A stretch of DNA of 64,000 bases from Frigoribacterium endophyticum (GTDB lineage: Bacteria; Actinomycetota; Actinomycetes; Actinomycetales; Microbacteriaceae), in NCBI RefSeq assembly GCF_011759585.1, contig NZ_JAAOYV010000002.1, positions 493,510 through 557,509 on the forward strand, read 5' to 3'. Positions 51,174 to 62,658 of the stretch are shown here, piece by piece; within the stretch, counting starts at the first letter, position 1, and each line of letters opens with the position of its first letter. Under the pieces are notes generated by a model. That model did no database searches. It was not told the DNA's origin and worked only from the letters and a program-made list of their open reading frames with translations. Position numbers and translations under genes: made by a program.

Positions 51174-52087
51174 CCGCACCGGCCCTCGCCCCCACCGACG
51201 ACCTCCGCGCCCCGACCGCCCGCCGCGGCCGCGAGCGTGCCCCGCACAAGCCCGGCCGGTCGCGCTTCGGCGTGATGAGCGTCGTCAGCATCGTCATCCT
51301 CGTGGTGATGGCCGCGCTGTGGCTCGTCCCCTTCCTCTGGTCGCTCGCCACCTCGTTCAAGAGCGAGGCCGACGCCGCGGCGACGCCGCAGACCTGGCTG
51401 CCGGCCGGCGGCTTCACCCTCGACGCGTACCGGGCGATCCTCGACCAGGGCAACATCCCGACCTGGCTCTTCAACAGCCTGTTCACGTCGATCGTGATCA
51501 CGCTCATCGTCGTCGCGACGTCGGCGCTCGTGGCCTACGCGTTCTCGCGCCTCGACTTCCGGGGCAAGAAGTGGCTCTACGTCGCGACGATCGCCTCGAT
51601 CATCGTGCCGCCGCAGGTGCTGATCGTGCCGCTCTTCTACCAGATGCTCGCGTTCAACATGGTCGACACGTACTGGGGCATCATCCTGCCGCAGGCGATC
51701 GCGCCCGCCATGGTGTTCGTGCTGAAGAAGTTCTTCGACCAGGTGCCGATCGAGCTGGAGGACGCCGCCCGCGTCGACGGCGCCGGGCGCGTCCGGGTCT
51801 TCTTCACCATCCTGCTGCCGCTCTCGCGGCCCATCCTCGGCGCGGTCTCGATCTTCGTGTTCATCGGTGCGTGGAACAACTTCCTCTGGCCGTTCATCGT
51901 CACCAACGACGCGTCGCTGCTCACGCTCCCCGTCGGCCTCCAGACCATCAAGAGCGCCTACGGCATCCAGTACGCCCAGAACATGGCCGCGGCGATCCTC
52001 GCCGCCCTGCCGCTGATCCTCGTGTTCCTCTTCTTCCAGCGCCAGATCATCAAGGGCATCTCGACCACCGGGTTCGGCGGGCAGTGA
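51170..52087 (+). CDS. ABC sugar permease 2 (MalG-type)
   Basis: 305-residue permease. EAA loop LEDAARVDGAGRVRVFFTIL (~197-216), C-terminus ending in the MalG-like KGISTTGFGGQ. The GTG overlaps the previous stop by 4 bp. No ATPase gene follows, so a shared MsiK-type ATPase encoded elsewhere is expected to energise the system. Confidence 0.93.
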   Translation: MTAPALAPTDDLRAPTARRGRERAPHKPGRSRFGVMSVVSIVILVVMAALWLVPFLWSLATSFKSEADAAATPQTWLPAGGFTLDAYRAILDQGNIPTWLFNSLFTSIVITLIVVATSALVAYAFSRLDFRGKKWLYVATIASIIVPPQVLIVPLFYQMLAFNMVDTYWGIILPQAIAPAMVFVLKKFFDQVPIELEDAARVDGAGRVRVFFTILLPLSRPILGAVSIFVFIGAWNNFLWPFIVTNDASLLTLPVGLQTIKSAYGIQYAQNMAAAILAALPLILVFLFFQRQIIKGISTTGFGGQ

Positions 52088-52178
52088 CTCCCCGCTCGAC
52101 CGGCCCCGCGCCTCCCCCGCTCCCCCTCCGACCGTCCCCCCGCCAGATCGCCGTCCCCCATCACCAGGAGATAACCGC

Positions 52179-53714
52179 ATGAGCACCGCCCGCATCACCG
52201 TCGACCGCGAGTTCGTCGTCGGCCCCGTGCCCCGCCGCCTGTTCGGCTCGTTCGTCGAGCACATGGGCCGGTGCGTCTACACCGGCATCTACGAGCCCGG
52301 CCACGAGACGGCCGACGAGAAGGGCTTCCGCCACGACGTGCTCGAGCTGACGAAGGAGCTCGGCGCCACCGTCATCCGCTACCCCGGCGGCAACTTCGTC
52401 TCGGGCTACAACTGGGAGGACGGCGTCGGGCCGGTCGACCAGCGCCCCCGCCGCCTCGACGGCGCGTGGCACACGGTCGAGACCAACGCCTTCGGCCTGC
52501 ACGAGTTCGTCGAGTGGAGCGCGCTGGCCGGCACCGAGGTGATGGAGGCCGTCAACCTCGGCACCCGCGGCGTCGACGCCGCCCGGGAGCTCGTCGAGTA
52601 CGCCAACCACCCCGGCGGCACGGCCCTCAGCGACCGCCGCATCGCCAACGGGGCAAAGGACCCGTTCGACATCAAGCTCTGGTGCCTCGGCAACGAGCTC
52701 GACGGCCCGTGGCAGATCGGCCACAAGACGGCCGGCGAGTACGGCCGCCTCGCCCAGGAGGCCGCCAAGGCGATGAAGTTCGTCGACCCGACCATCGAGC
52801 TCGTCGCCGTCGGCAGCTCGGGCCGGAACATGCCCACCTTCGGCTCGTGGGAGCACGAGGTGCTCACCCACGCGTACGACGAGGTCGACTACGTCTCGAT
52901 GCACGCGTACTACCAGGAGCACGACGGCGATGCGACGAGCTTCCTCGCCACGGCCGTCGACATGGACGCCTTCATCGAGGAGGTCGTCTCGACCATCGAC
53001 GGCGTCAAGGCCGCGGGCAAGCACCGGAAGCAGGTCGACATCTCGTTCGACGAGTGGAACGTCTGGTACCAGACGGGCCTCGACACCGACGACCAGCCCC
53101 ACAACGTCTCGAAGGGCTGGGTCGAGCACCCGCGCCTCATCGAGGACCAGTACAACGTCACCGACGCGGTCGTCGTCGGCACCTTCCTCAACTCGCTGCT
53201 GCGCCACGGCGACCGGGTGAAGATCGCCAACCAGGCGCAGCTCGTCAACGTCATCGCCCCCATCCGCAGCGAGCAGGGCGGGCCGGCCTGGCGCCAGACG
53301 ATCTTCTGGCCGTTCGCCCGCATGGCCGCGCTCGCCCGCGGCGAGATCCTCCGCACCGTGGTGACGAGCGACAAGATCGACACCCCGAAGTACGGCGACG
53401 CCGACCTCGTCGACGTCAGCGCCACCTGGGACGAGGAGTCGGGGCGCGTCGCGTTCTTCCTCGCCAACCGGGGACTCGAGGAGGCGGCGGACGTCGAGGT
53501 CGCCCTCCGCGGCTTCGCGGGCGCCCGCGTCACCCGGGCCGAGCTGCTGACGGTGCCCGAGGGCGGAGACCGCTTCACGAGCAACACCGAGCAGGCGCAG
53601 GACGCCGTGGGCCTCGTGCCGCTCGAGGGCATCAGCGTGGACGGCGGCGTCGCCCGTCTCACGCTGCCCGCCCTGTCGTGGGCCGTCGTGGAGCTCGAGG
53701 TCGGCACGGCGTAG
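52179..53714 (+). CDS. Alpha-L-arabinofuranosidase (GH51)
   Basis: 511 residues, a full-length intracellular GH51 enzyme without signal peptide. The acid/base Glu is in WCLGNELDGPW (~E175) and the nucleophile Glu in ISFDEWNVWY (~E294), within the (beta/alpha)8 barrel; VIRYPGGNFVSGYNWEDG is the typical N-terminal motif. It releases arabinose from arabino-oligosaccharides imported by the preceding ABC system. AGGAGA lies 9 nt before the ATG. Followed by a strong hairpin. Confidence 0.95.
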   Translation: MSTARITVDREFVVGPVPRRLFGSFVEHMGRCVYTGIYEPGHETADEKGFRHDVLELTKELGATVIRYPGGNFVSGYNWEDGVGPVDQRPRRLDGAWHTVETNAFGLHEFVEWSALAGTEVMEAVNLGTRGVDAARELVEYANHPGGTALSDRRIANGAKDPFDIKLWCLGNELDGPWQIGHKTAGEYGRLAQEAAKAMKFVDPTIELVAVGSSGRNMPTFGSWEHEVLTHAYDEVDYVSMHAYYQEHDGDATSFLATAVDMDAFIEEVVSTIDGVKAAGKHRKQVDISFDEWNVWYQTGLDTDDQPHNVSKGWVEHPRLIEDQYNVTDAVVVGTFLNSLLRHGDRVKIANQAQLVNVIAPIRSEQGGPAWRQTIFWPFARMAALARGEILRTVVTSDKIDTPKYGDADLVDVSATWDEESGRVAFFLANRGLEEAADVEVALRGFAGARVTRAELLTVPEGGDRFTSNTEQAQDAVGLVPLEGISVDGGVARLTLPALSWAVVELEVGTA

Positions 53715-53740
53715 GGAGCGCGCCGACCCCGGGAGGGGAC

Positions 53741-53779
53741 GAGGGCCGGTGCCGGGGCGTGAGCCCGGCGCCGGCCCTC
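53741..53779. terminator. Terminator hairpin after the arabinoside operon
   Basis: 16-bp arms 53741-53756 and 53764-53779 with one G-U pair and a 7-nt loop, 26 bp after the GH51 stop. It may also serve the convergent gene at 53832. Confidence 0.7.
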
Positions 53780-53831
53780 GGCCGTGGGACGTCGACCCCC
53801 GGCGTTGGCCGGGGATCGTCGGCCGGGGGCG

Positions 53832-54233
53832 CTACTTGCGGCGCGGGAACAGCCGGGAGATGGAGTCGCGCACCGACTCCTCGATGGTGTCGCTGAAGGT
53901 GTTCGAGAACGACAGCGAGTCGGCCGACGCGCTGGCCGCCGTCATCGAGCGGATCACGGCCTCGCCGTGGTGGGCGCGGGCCGCGCGCACGGTGTCGAAG
54001 GCGAGGCCCTGCGAGGCCGCGAGCTTCTCCAGGAGCGCCAGCCGCGCCTCCTCGCCGAGGCCCGCCCCGGCCGCGAGGGCCCGGGCCGCGTCGTCGTCGA
54101 CCCCGTCGGCGACCCAGCGGCCGGCGCGCTCGGTGAGGTCGGCGGCGGCGACCAGGCCGATCATGCGCTTGGCCTCGTCGTCGCGGATCTCGGAGCGGGC
54201 GACGGCGATGTCGCGAGGGGGCGTGTCGGGCAT
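53832..54233 (-). CDS. Small hypothetical protein
   Basis: 133 residues, no recognised family. It is largely helical and Ala/Asp/Glu-rich, has no signal peptide or membrane segment, and ends in a basic Arg-Arg-Lys. A -10 (TATCCT) 7 nt before the ATG supports expression as a leaderless mRNA. Convergent with the arabinoside operon. Confidence 0.65.
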   Translation of the reverse strand: MPDTPPRDIAVARSEIRDDEAKRMIGLVAAADLTERAGRWVADGVDDDAARALAAGAGLGEEARLALLEKLAASQGLAFDTVRAARAHHGEAVIRSMTAASASADSLSFSNTFSDTIEESVRDSISRLFPRRK

Positions 54234-54240
54234 GCCGACC

Positions 54241-54246
54241 AGGATA
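54241..54246 (-). promoter_or_regulatory. -10 element (TATCCT) of the small hypothetical gene
   Basis: TATCCT on the minus strand, 7 nt before the ATG at 54233. Confidence 0.5.
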
Positions 54247-54255
54247 TCTCGGCCG

Positions 54256-54921
54256 TCAGCTGTACAGCCGGGTGGGCACGGTCGCGTCGAGCTCGGCGGC
54301 GCGGAGGTCGACGTCGGCGTCGAGGGCGGCGCCGCTCAGCGACTCCTCGATGCGGCGCTTCTCGGCGGTGCTCGAGCGGATCAGGGGCAGCCCGCGGGCG
54401 ATGGCGTTGCGGATGCGCTCCTGCAGCAGGGGCGCCGTCACGCGCCGGTCGGTGAAGTCGCTGGCGTGCGCGTAGACGCCGAGCGGGAGCGTCAGTGCCT
54501 GGAAGAAGCCGAAGAGCGGCCGCAGCGAGTGCTCGAGGATGAGCGCGTGGCGCTCGCTGCCGCCCGTGGCGGCGAGCAGCACCGGCACGTCGACGAGCGC
54601 GTACTGCTCGACGAAGTCGAAGAGGTGCTTGAACAGGCCCGTGAAGGAGGCGCGGTAGACCGGCGAGGCCGCGATCAGCAGGTCGGCCCCCTCGATGGCC
54701 CGCAGCTCGCGCTCGACCCGCGCGTCGAGCTGGTCGCGGGTGAGCGCCCCGGCGAAGAGCGGACCGAGCTCGCTGACCCGGATGACGTGCCGCTCGATCG
54801 GCATGACCAGGGCGAGCTCGTCGAGGATCGCGTCGACCAGGGCGTCGGTCTTGCTGGGCGTGCTGAGCGTTCCCGACACGGCGACGACGCGCAGCGGAGG
54901 TGTCTGAGTCATGACGACCAT
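54256..54921 (-). CDS. NADPH-dependent FMN reductase (MsuE/SsuE-like)
   Basis: 221-residue flavodoxin-fold reductase: VVAVSGTLSTPSKTDALVDA at the FMN phosphate loop and SPVYRASFTGLFKHLFDFV (~85-103) are the family signatures. It would supply reduced flavin to a partner monooxygenase, such as in sulfonate or sulfur scavenging; no monooxygenase is adjacent. ATG 54921 follows a GGGGAGGGG ribosome-binding site; ATG 54912 is an alternative. Confidence 0.85.
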   Translation of the reverse strand: MVVMTQTPPLRVVAVSGTLSTPSKTDALVDAILDELALVMPIERHVIRVSELGPLFAGALTRDQLDARVERELRAIEGADLLIAASPVYRASFTGLFKHLFDFVEQYALVDVPVLLAATGGSERHALILEHSLRPLFGFFQALTLPLGVYAHASDFTDRRVTAPLLQERIRNAIARGLPLIRSSTAEKRRIEESLSGAALDADVDLRAAELDATVPTRLYS

Positions 54922-54984
54922 GCTCGCCCCTCCCCTCGTCGTAACGTTCGCGTATGACGTTCTGAGTCGTGCGAAAGTGACCTG

Positions 54985-55761
54985 GTGACGCATCACCTAC
55001 CTGCCTCCGCCCCCGCCGACCCGGCCGACGTGCTCGCGCTGCACGCCGCCTCCTTCGGCCTGGCCGCCGACGTCTACGAACGCGGCCGCCCCTCCTACCC
55101 CCGCGAGGCCGTCGAGTGGCTGCTGCCGCACGGCGCCCGTGACGTCGTCGACCTCGGGGCCGGCACGGGCAAGCTGACCCGCGTGCTGCTCGAGCAGGTC
55201 GACGAGGTCGTCGCCGTGGAGCCGAGCGAGGGCATGCGCGAGATCCTCGAGCGCGTCGTGCCGCGGGCCCGGTCGCTCGCCGGCAGCGCCGAGACCATGC
55301 CGCTCGCCGACGACTCGGTCGACGCCGTGCTCGTCGCCCAGGCCTGGCACTGGGTCGACCCCGTGGTGGCCGTGCCGGAGGTCGCCCGCGTGCTGCGGCC
55401 GGGCGGCACCCTCGGGCTGCTCTGGAACATCCGCGACGAGACGGTGCCGTGGCTCGCCGACCTCAGCCGCGTGCTGAACCAGCCCGCCGAGCGCGACATG
55501 CAGTCGGAGGCGCCCGTCGTCGGGGCGCCGTTCGGCGAGGTCGAGCGGCACGACGTCGAGTGGGTGCACGAGCTCGAGCGCGACGAGTTCCTCGCGATGA
55601 TCGCCTCGCGCAGCTACGTCATCACCCTGTCGGACGACGACCGCGAGCAGGTGCTGCGCGACGTCGGCGCGCTGCTCGACACGCACCCCGACACCCGGGG
55701 CGTCGACCTCATCCGCCTGCCGTACGTCACGCGGTGCAGCCGGGCCGTGCTGCTCGACTGA
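54985..55761 (+). CDS. Class I SAM-dependent methyltransferase
   Basis: 258 residues. SAM motif VVDLGAGTGKLTRVL near residue 53, acidic strand AVEPSEG, and a methyltransferase-11-type motif VAQAWHWVDP at ~112-121. Substrate unknown; the VLLWN-type small-molecule methyltransferase fold is common in actinobacteria. GTG at 54985 is chosen as the first start after the divergent FMN reductase gene; the ribosome-binding site is weak. Confidence 0.85.
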   Translation: MTHHLPASAPADPADVLALHAASFGLAADVYERGRPSYPREAVEWLLPHGARDVVDLGAGTGKLTRVLLEQVDEVVAVEPSEGMREILERVVPRARSLAGSAETMPLADDSVDAVLVAQAWHWVDPVVAVPEVARVLRPGGTLGLLWNIRDETVPWLADLSRVLNQPAERDMQSEAPVVGAPFGEVERHDVEWVHELERDEFLAMIASRSYVITLSDDDREQVLRDVGALLDTHPDTRGVDLIRLPYVTRCSRAVLLD

Positions 55762-55783
55762 GCCGCGGCACGGGCGGTGCCCG

Positions 55784-55789
55784 TACGGT
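55784..55789 (+). promoter_or_regulatory. -10 element (TACGGT) of the amidohydrolase-kynU operon
   Basis: TACGGT 6 nt before the ATG at 55796; leaderless layout. Confidence 0.5.
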
Positions 55790-55795
55790 GGGGTC

Positions 55796-56851
55796 ATGAC
55801 CCCGGAGGCCCTGCTCGTCACGGTCGACCACGTGTGGTCGGGCCGCTGGCGCGGGCCGTCGGTCGTGCGGGCCACGCGCGAGGGGCTGCACCTCTTCGGC
55901 AGCCCCGACCCCGCGACCTCGGCGGCGCTGCCGCACCTGCCCGGCACGCTGCTCTCGCCCTTCACCGACTCGCACGTGCACCTCGGCCTGGTCGACCCGA
56001 CGCAGCTCGGGCCGGGCGGCATCGCCCGGGTGCTCGACCTCGGCTGGGACCCGGACGAGGCCTCCCTCTGGAGCGAGCACGGCCGGATGGACGACGCCTG
56101 GCCCGAGGTCCAGGTCGCCGGCGGGCTGCTCGGCGCCCCGGGCGGCTACCCGAGCCGGGCCGACTGGGCGCCCGCCACCGCCGCGGTGCCGATCACGAGC
56201 ACGGTCGACGCGCACCGCGAGGTGCGACGGATGCGCGACCTCGGGGCGTCGGTGATCAAGGTCGCGCTCAACGGCGACGTCGGGCCGGTGCTCGACCGGG
56301 CGCTGCTCGAGGCGATCGCGGAGGCCGCCGACGACGTGCAGCTGCTCACGGTCGCCCACGTGCAGGGCCTCGGGCAGGTGCGCCGTGCCCTCGACGCCGG
56401 CCTGCTGCGCTTCGCGCACACCCCCTTCAGCGAGGTGCTGACCGACGACCTCGTCGACCGTGCCGCCGACGGCACGTGGATCAGCACGCTCGACATCCAC
56501 GGCCACGGCCGGGGAGGCGCGGAGCACGAGATCGCCGTCACGAACCTCACCAGGTTCCGGGCGGCCGGCGGGCACGTGCTCTACGGCACCGACCTCGGCA
56601 ACGGCGACCTGCCCGTCGGCGTCAACGAACGCGAGCTGCGGGCGCTGCAGCGGGCGGGGCTCGGCCTCGACGAGCTGCTCCGGGCGCTCGGCAGCGACGA
56701 CACCCTCGACGCGGGCAGCGACGGCCGCCACTGGTCGCGCCGGGCGTCGTGGATCCCCACCGCGCCGCCGGGCGCCGACGGCGACGCTGCCGCGTGGCTG
56801 GCCACCGCCTCCGTGCTCACCCCCGACACCCTGCTGGAGAAGACCCGATGA
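55796..56851 (+). CDS. Amidohydrolase-superfamily protein
   Basis: 351 residues. The metal-binding HxH is in FTDSHVHLGLVDP (~58-70); VIKVALNG gives the bridging lysine, LTVAHVQG a further His, and YGTDLGNGDLPVG the catalytic Asp. These are all expected residues of the amidohydrolase barrel. It overlaps kynureninase by ATGA, so it may act on the same pathway, for example removing the formyl group of N-formylkynurenine; that is inference. No signal peptide. Confidence 0.83.
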   Translation: MTPEALLVTVDHVWSGRWRGPSVVRATREGLHLFGSPDPATSAALPHLPGTLLSPFTDSHVHLGLVDPTQLGPGGIARVLDLGWDPDEASLWSEHGRMDDAWPEVQVAGGLLGAPGGYPSRADWAPATAAVPITSTVDAHREVRRMRDLGASVIKVALNGDVGPVLDRALLEAIAEAADDVQLLTVAHVQGLGQVRRALDAGLLRFAHTPFSEVLTDDLVDRAADGTWISTLDIHGHGRGGAEHEIAVTNLTRFRAAGGHVLYGTDLGNGDLPVGVNERELRALQRAGLGLDELLRALGSDDTLDAGSDGRHWSRRASWIPTAPPGADGDAAAWLATASVLTPDTLLEKTR

Positions 56852-58161
56852 CCGACGCCTCCCCCACCTCGCCCGCTTCCCCCGCCTCCCCCGACGACGT
56901 CGACGACCTGCCGGCGGCGCCGCACGACGCGGCCGACCCGCTCGCCGCGCTGGTCGCGAGGTTCGTGCCCGCGGGCGACGTGGTCTCCTACCTCGACGGC
57001 AACTCGCTGGGGCGGCCCCTGCTCGCGACGGGGCCGCGCGTCGAGCAGCTGCTGCGGCACGACTGGGGCACCCGGCTGATCCGTTCGTGGGACGAGCGCT
57101 GGATGGCGCTGCCCACCGAGGTCGGCGACCGCATCGGCGCTGTGGCGCTCGGCGCGGCGCCCGGGCAGACGGTCGTCGGCGACTCGACCACCGTGCTGCT
57201 CTACAAGGCGATCCGGGCGGCGCTCGCGGCGCGGCCCGGTCGGCACGAGATCGTCATCGACGACGACCAGTTCCCGACCGACCGCTTCGTCGTCGAGGGC
57301 ATCGCGCGCGAGCGCGGCGCCGTCGTGCGCTGGGTCTCGGTCGACCCGGCCCTCGGCGTGACGCCCGAGCTGCTCGCACCGGTGCTGGGCCCCGACACGG
57401 CGGTCGTGCTGGTCAACCACGTGTCGTACCGGTCGGCGTTCGTCGCCGACCTCGAGGCGATCGCGACCGCGGTGCGGGAGGCGGGGGCCCTGCTGGTCGC
57501 CGACCTCTGCCACTCGGTGGGCGTGGTGCCGATGCAGCTCGACGCGTGGGGAGTCGACATCGCGGTGGGCTGCACCTACAAGTACCTCAACGGCGGGCCG
57601 GGGGCGCCCGCGTTCCTCTACGCCCGGGCCGACCTGGTCGCCGAGCTCGAGCAGCCGATCCAGGGCTGGATGGGCGCCGCCGACGTCTTCGCGATGGCCG
57701 ACGGGTACACGGCGTCGCCGGGCATCCGACGCTTCATCAGCGGCACGCCGCCGGTGGTCGGGATGCTCGCGATGCAGGACATGCTCGACCTGGTCGACGA
57801 GGCCGGGGTGGAGGCGGTCCGTGCCAAGTCGGTCGCGCTCACCGAGTACGCGCTCGAGCTCGTCGACGCGTGGCTCGTGCCGCTCGGCGTCGAGGTCGCG
57901 AGCCCCCGCGACCCGTCGCAGCGGGGCAGCCACGTGATGATCCGGCACGCGGCGTTCCGCGAGGTGGTCGCGACGCTCTGGGAGCAGGGCGTGGTGCCCG
58001 ATTTCCGCAACCCCGACGGGCTGCGCATCGGCCTGTCGCCGCTCTCGACGAGCTTCGAGGAGGTGCGGGTCGGCCTGGCCGCGGTGCGCACCGCCCTGCA
58101 GGAGCAGCAGGCCGCCCCGGCCGCCGCCACCGCCCCCGAGCCGGGCCCCACCACCCCCTGA
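56848..58161 (+). CDS. kynU: Kynureninase
   Basis: 437-residue PLP aminotransferase-fold enzyme cleaving kynurenine to anthranilate and alanine. SYLDGNSLGRPL (~47-58) is the kynureninase N-terminal signature, the PLP lysine is in GCTYKYLNGGPGAPAF (~K246), and FISGTPPVV follows. Low-complexity Pro/Thr stretches cap both ends. No tryptophan 2,3-dioxygenase, kynurenine 3-monooxygenase or kynB lies in the window. Confidence 0.93.
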   Translation: MTDASPTSPASPASPDDVDDLPAAPHDAADPLAALVARFVPAGDVVSYLDGNSLGRPLLATGPRVEQLLRHDWGTRLIRSWDERWMALPTEVGDRIGAVALGAAPGQTVVGDSTTVLLYKAIRAALAARPGRHEIVIDDDQFPTDRFVVEGIARERGAVVRWVSVDPALGVTPELLAPVLGPDTAVVLVNHVSYRSAFVADLEAIATAVREAGALLVADLCHSVGVVPMQLDAWGVDIAVGCTYKYLNGGPGAPAFLYARADLVAELEQPIQGWMGAADVFAMADGYTASPGIRRFISGTPPVVGMLAMQDMLDLVDEAGVEAVRAKSVALTEYALELVDAWLVPLGVEVASPRDPSQRGSHVMIRHAAFREVVATLWEQGVVPDFRNPDGLRIGLSPLSTSFEEVRVGLAAVRTALQEQQAAPAAATAPEPGPTTP

Positions 58162-58175
58162 CGCGCCGGGACCGC

Positions 58176-58288
58176 GGTGCGGCGGGCCCGCGTCCTCGTG
58201 GGCTGCTTAGAGGTCCAGTGCGGCGGGTTCCCGTCCCCGTGGGCGGGCGGGCGCCGACCCGCCCAGAGGGACAGTGACCCGCCGCACC
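58176..58288. repeat. REP-like palindromic element between kynU and nrdF
   Basis: Outer 11-bp arms GGTGCGGCGGG (58176-58186) and CCCGCCGCACC (58278-58288) enclose a direct repeat of the same start (58218) and an inverted GC-rich core. The reverse unit 58252-58287 closely matches 10318-10353. Sits in a convergent gap. Confidence 0.65.
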
Positions 58289-58308
58289 GGTGGAGGCACG
58301 GGGCACGA

Positions 58309-58340
58309 CGAAGGGCGCCGGCCGGAGCCGGCGCCCTTCG
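58309..58340. terminator. Terminator hairpin of the nrd operon
   Basis: 14-bp perfect arms 58309-58322 and 58327-58340 with tetraloop CGGA, 21 bp beyond the nrdF stop on the minus strand. Confidence 0.8.
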
Positions 58341-58361
58341 TGGCGTGGTGCGAGTCGCGGG

Positions 58362-61637
<3,276 letters not shown>

Positions 61638-61641
<4 letters not shown>

Positions 61642-62054
61642 TTCGAGGTCATCGACTGCTGTGTCCAAAATTCTTCCAATCCAGTTCTTACGGCTGTGAC
61701 GTCGTCGGGAGTCCCGAAGACCTCGAATCGATAGAGGAGGGGCACGTCGCACTTGGCGGCGACGATGTCGCCGGCCAAGCAGTACCCCTCACCGAAGTTC
61801 GTGTTGCCCGCGGCCACGACGCCCCTGATGAGGGAGCGGTTGCCCTCGTCGTTGAGGAAGCGGATGACCTGCTTCGGCACGGCGCCCCGGCCCTCGCCCC
61901 CGCCGTACGTCGGCAGGACGAGCACGTAGGGGTCGCTGACGTGGAGCGGCTGCTCCGACGGGAACAGCGGGATGCGCTCGGCCCGCACGCCCAGCTTCAT
62001 GACGAACCGGTGGGTGTTGCCGGAGACGCTCGAGAAGTAGACGAGGTTCGTCAT
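61638..62054 (-). CDS. nrdI: Flavodoxin-like NrdI
   Basis: 138-residue flavoprotein that activates the manganese cofactor of NrdF. FMN phosphate loop [12 protein letters not shown] at residues ~8-19, and [17 protein letters not shown] around 51-67. ATG has AGGAGG about 10 nt upstream. Its stop overlaps nrdE. Confidence 0.95.
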
Positions 62055-62104
62055 GTGAGGCGAGCCTCCTGTCTAGTCGGCGACCGCGGCCCGGGAGGCG
62101 CGGG

Positions 62105-62338
62105 TCAGGAGATGCGGGCGGCCAGGCCGGCGATCTTGTCGGGGCGGAAACCGCTCCAGTGGTCGTCGTCGGCGATCACGACGGGGGCCTGCAGGTACCC
62201 GAGGGCCTTGACGGTCTCGAGCGCGGCCTCGTCGGCGGTGACGTCGAGCACCTCGTACTCGATGCCCTTGTTGTCGAGCGCACGGTAGGTCGCGGTGCAC
62301 TGGACGCAGGACGGCTTGGTGTAGACGGTGATGGCCAT
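62105..62338 (-). CDS. nrdH: Glutaredoxin-like NrdH
   Basis: 77-residue electron donor for class Ib reductase. Redox motif CVQC (residues 11-14) and the NrdH-specific WSGFRPDKI near the C-terminus. First gene of nrdHIEF. The upstream 320-bp gap carries NrdR-like boxes. AGGGG lies a few bases before the ATG. Confidence 0.96.
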   Translation of the reverse strand: MAITVYTKPSCVQCTATYRALDNKGIEYEVLDVTADEAALETVKALGYLQAPVVIADDDHWSGFRPDKIAGLAARIS

Positions 62339-62434
62339 GGGATCCCCTGTGTTCTGGGCCGACCCGGGGGGTCGGACGCGGTGGTTCTGGAGCAGTTCTG
62401 GGGCTGCAGGCTCAGTGCCTGCGGCGACTCGTCG

Positions 62435-62482
62435 ATACTACATCTTGTGGCTGGGACTGGAGCCACCAACTAGATGCGGTGT
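62435..62482 (-). promoter_or_regulatory. Tandem NrdR-like boxes upstream of nrdHIEF
   Basis: Box 1 (62435-62450, ATACTACATCTTGTGG) matches the NrdR pattern acaCwAtATaTwGtgt at 12 of 16 positions, including most core bases. Box 2 (62467-62482, CAACTAGATGCGGTGT) matches 10 of 16. Their start-to-start distance is 32 bp, about three helical turns, as in known NrdR sites. Box 1 overlaps a possible -10 (TAGTAT on the minus strand). Confidence 0.7.
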
Positions 62483-62495
62483 TACACGGTTGTCA

Positions 62496-62582
62496 TTATC
62501 CACAGCCCCGCCCACAGGTTGTGAACAGATCCGAGGCGGTTATCCCCTGATCCGGCGGTGCTTGTCCCCACCTTTCTCCACA
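62496..62582. promoter_or_regulatory. Cluster of DnaA-box-like nonamers
   Basis: TTATCCACA at 62496-62504 is a perfect E. coli-type DnaA box. Others: TTATCCCCT (62540, 7/9), TTGTCCCCA (62562, 8/9 to TTGTCCACA), TTCTCCACA (62574, 8/9), and one on the minus strand at 62520-62528 (7/9). Five candidates in 87 bp. Confidence 0.5.
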
Positions 62583-62643
62583 CCACCGACACTCACGCCC
62601 CCGTGCCCCCCGTTCGGGCCGTCGGCGTGTCGTGGGCCGGTCG

Positions 62644-62649
62644 TAGACT
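62644..62649 (+). promoter_or_regulatory. -10 element (TAGACT) of the MFS gene
   Basis: TAGACT 9 nt before the GTG at 62659, without a ribosome-binding site. Confidence 0.45.
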
Positions 62650-62658
62650 CGACTCCTC

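Larger units (their letters stand above)
62339..62658. other. 320-bp regulatory gap between nrdH and the MFS gene
   Basis: The only gene-free stretch over 300 bp. It contains NrdR-like boxes (62435-62482), a cluster of DnaA-box-like nonamers (62496-62582), and the -10 of the divergent MFS gene (62644-62649). The first ~90 bp next to nrdH show no recognised signal. Confidence 0.7.

Noticed and set aside
53749-54957. Open frames on the plus strand opposite the hypothetical and FMN reductase genes
   Set aside because: No domain, no start signals, and the minus-strand genes have motifs or a leaderless promoter.
54934-54966. Operator-like ACGTTC direct repeats between the FMN reductase and methyltransferase genes
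   Set aside because: Only two short, weakly matching half-sites; not distinguishable from chance.
62496-62582. Possible chromosomal origin (DnaA boxes)
   Set aside because: No dnaA, dnaN, recF or gyrB nearby, only about five boxes and no AT-rich unwinding stretch; a regulatory cluster is more likely.
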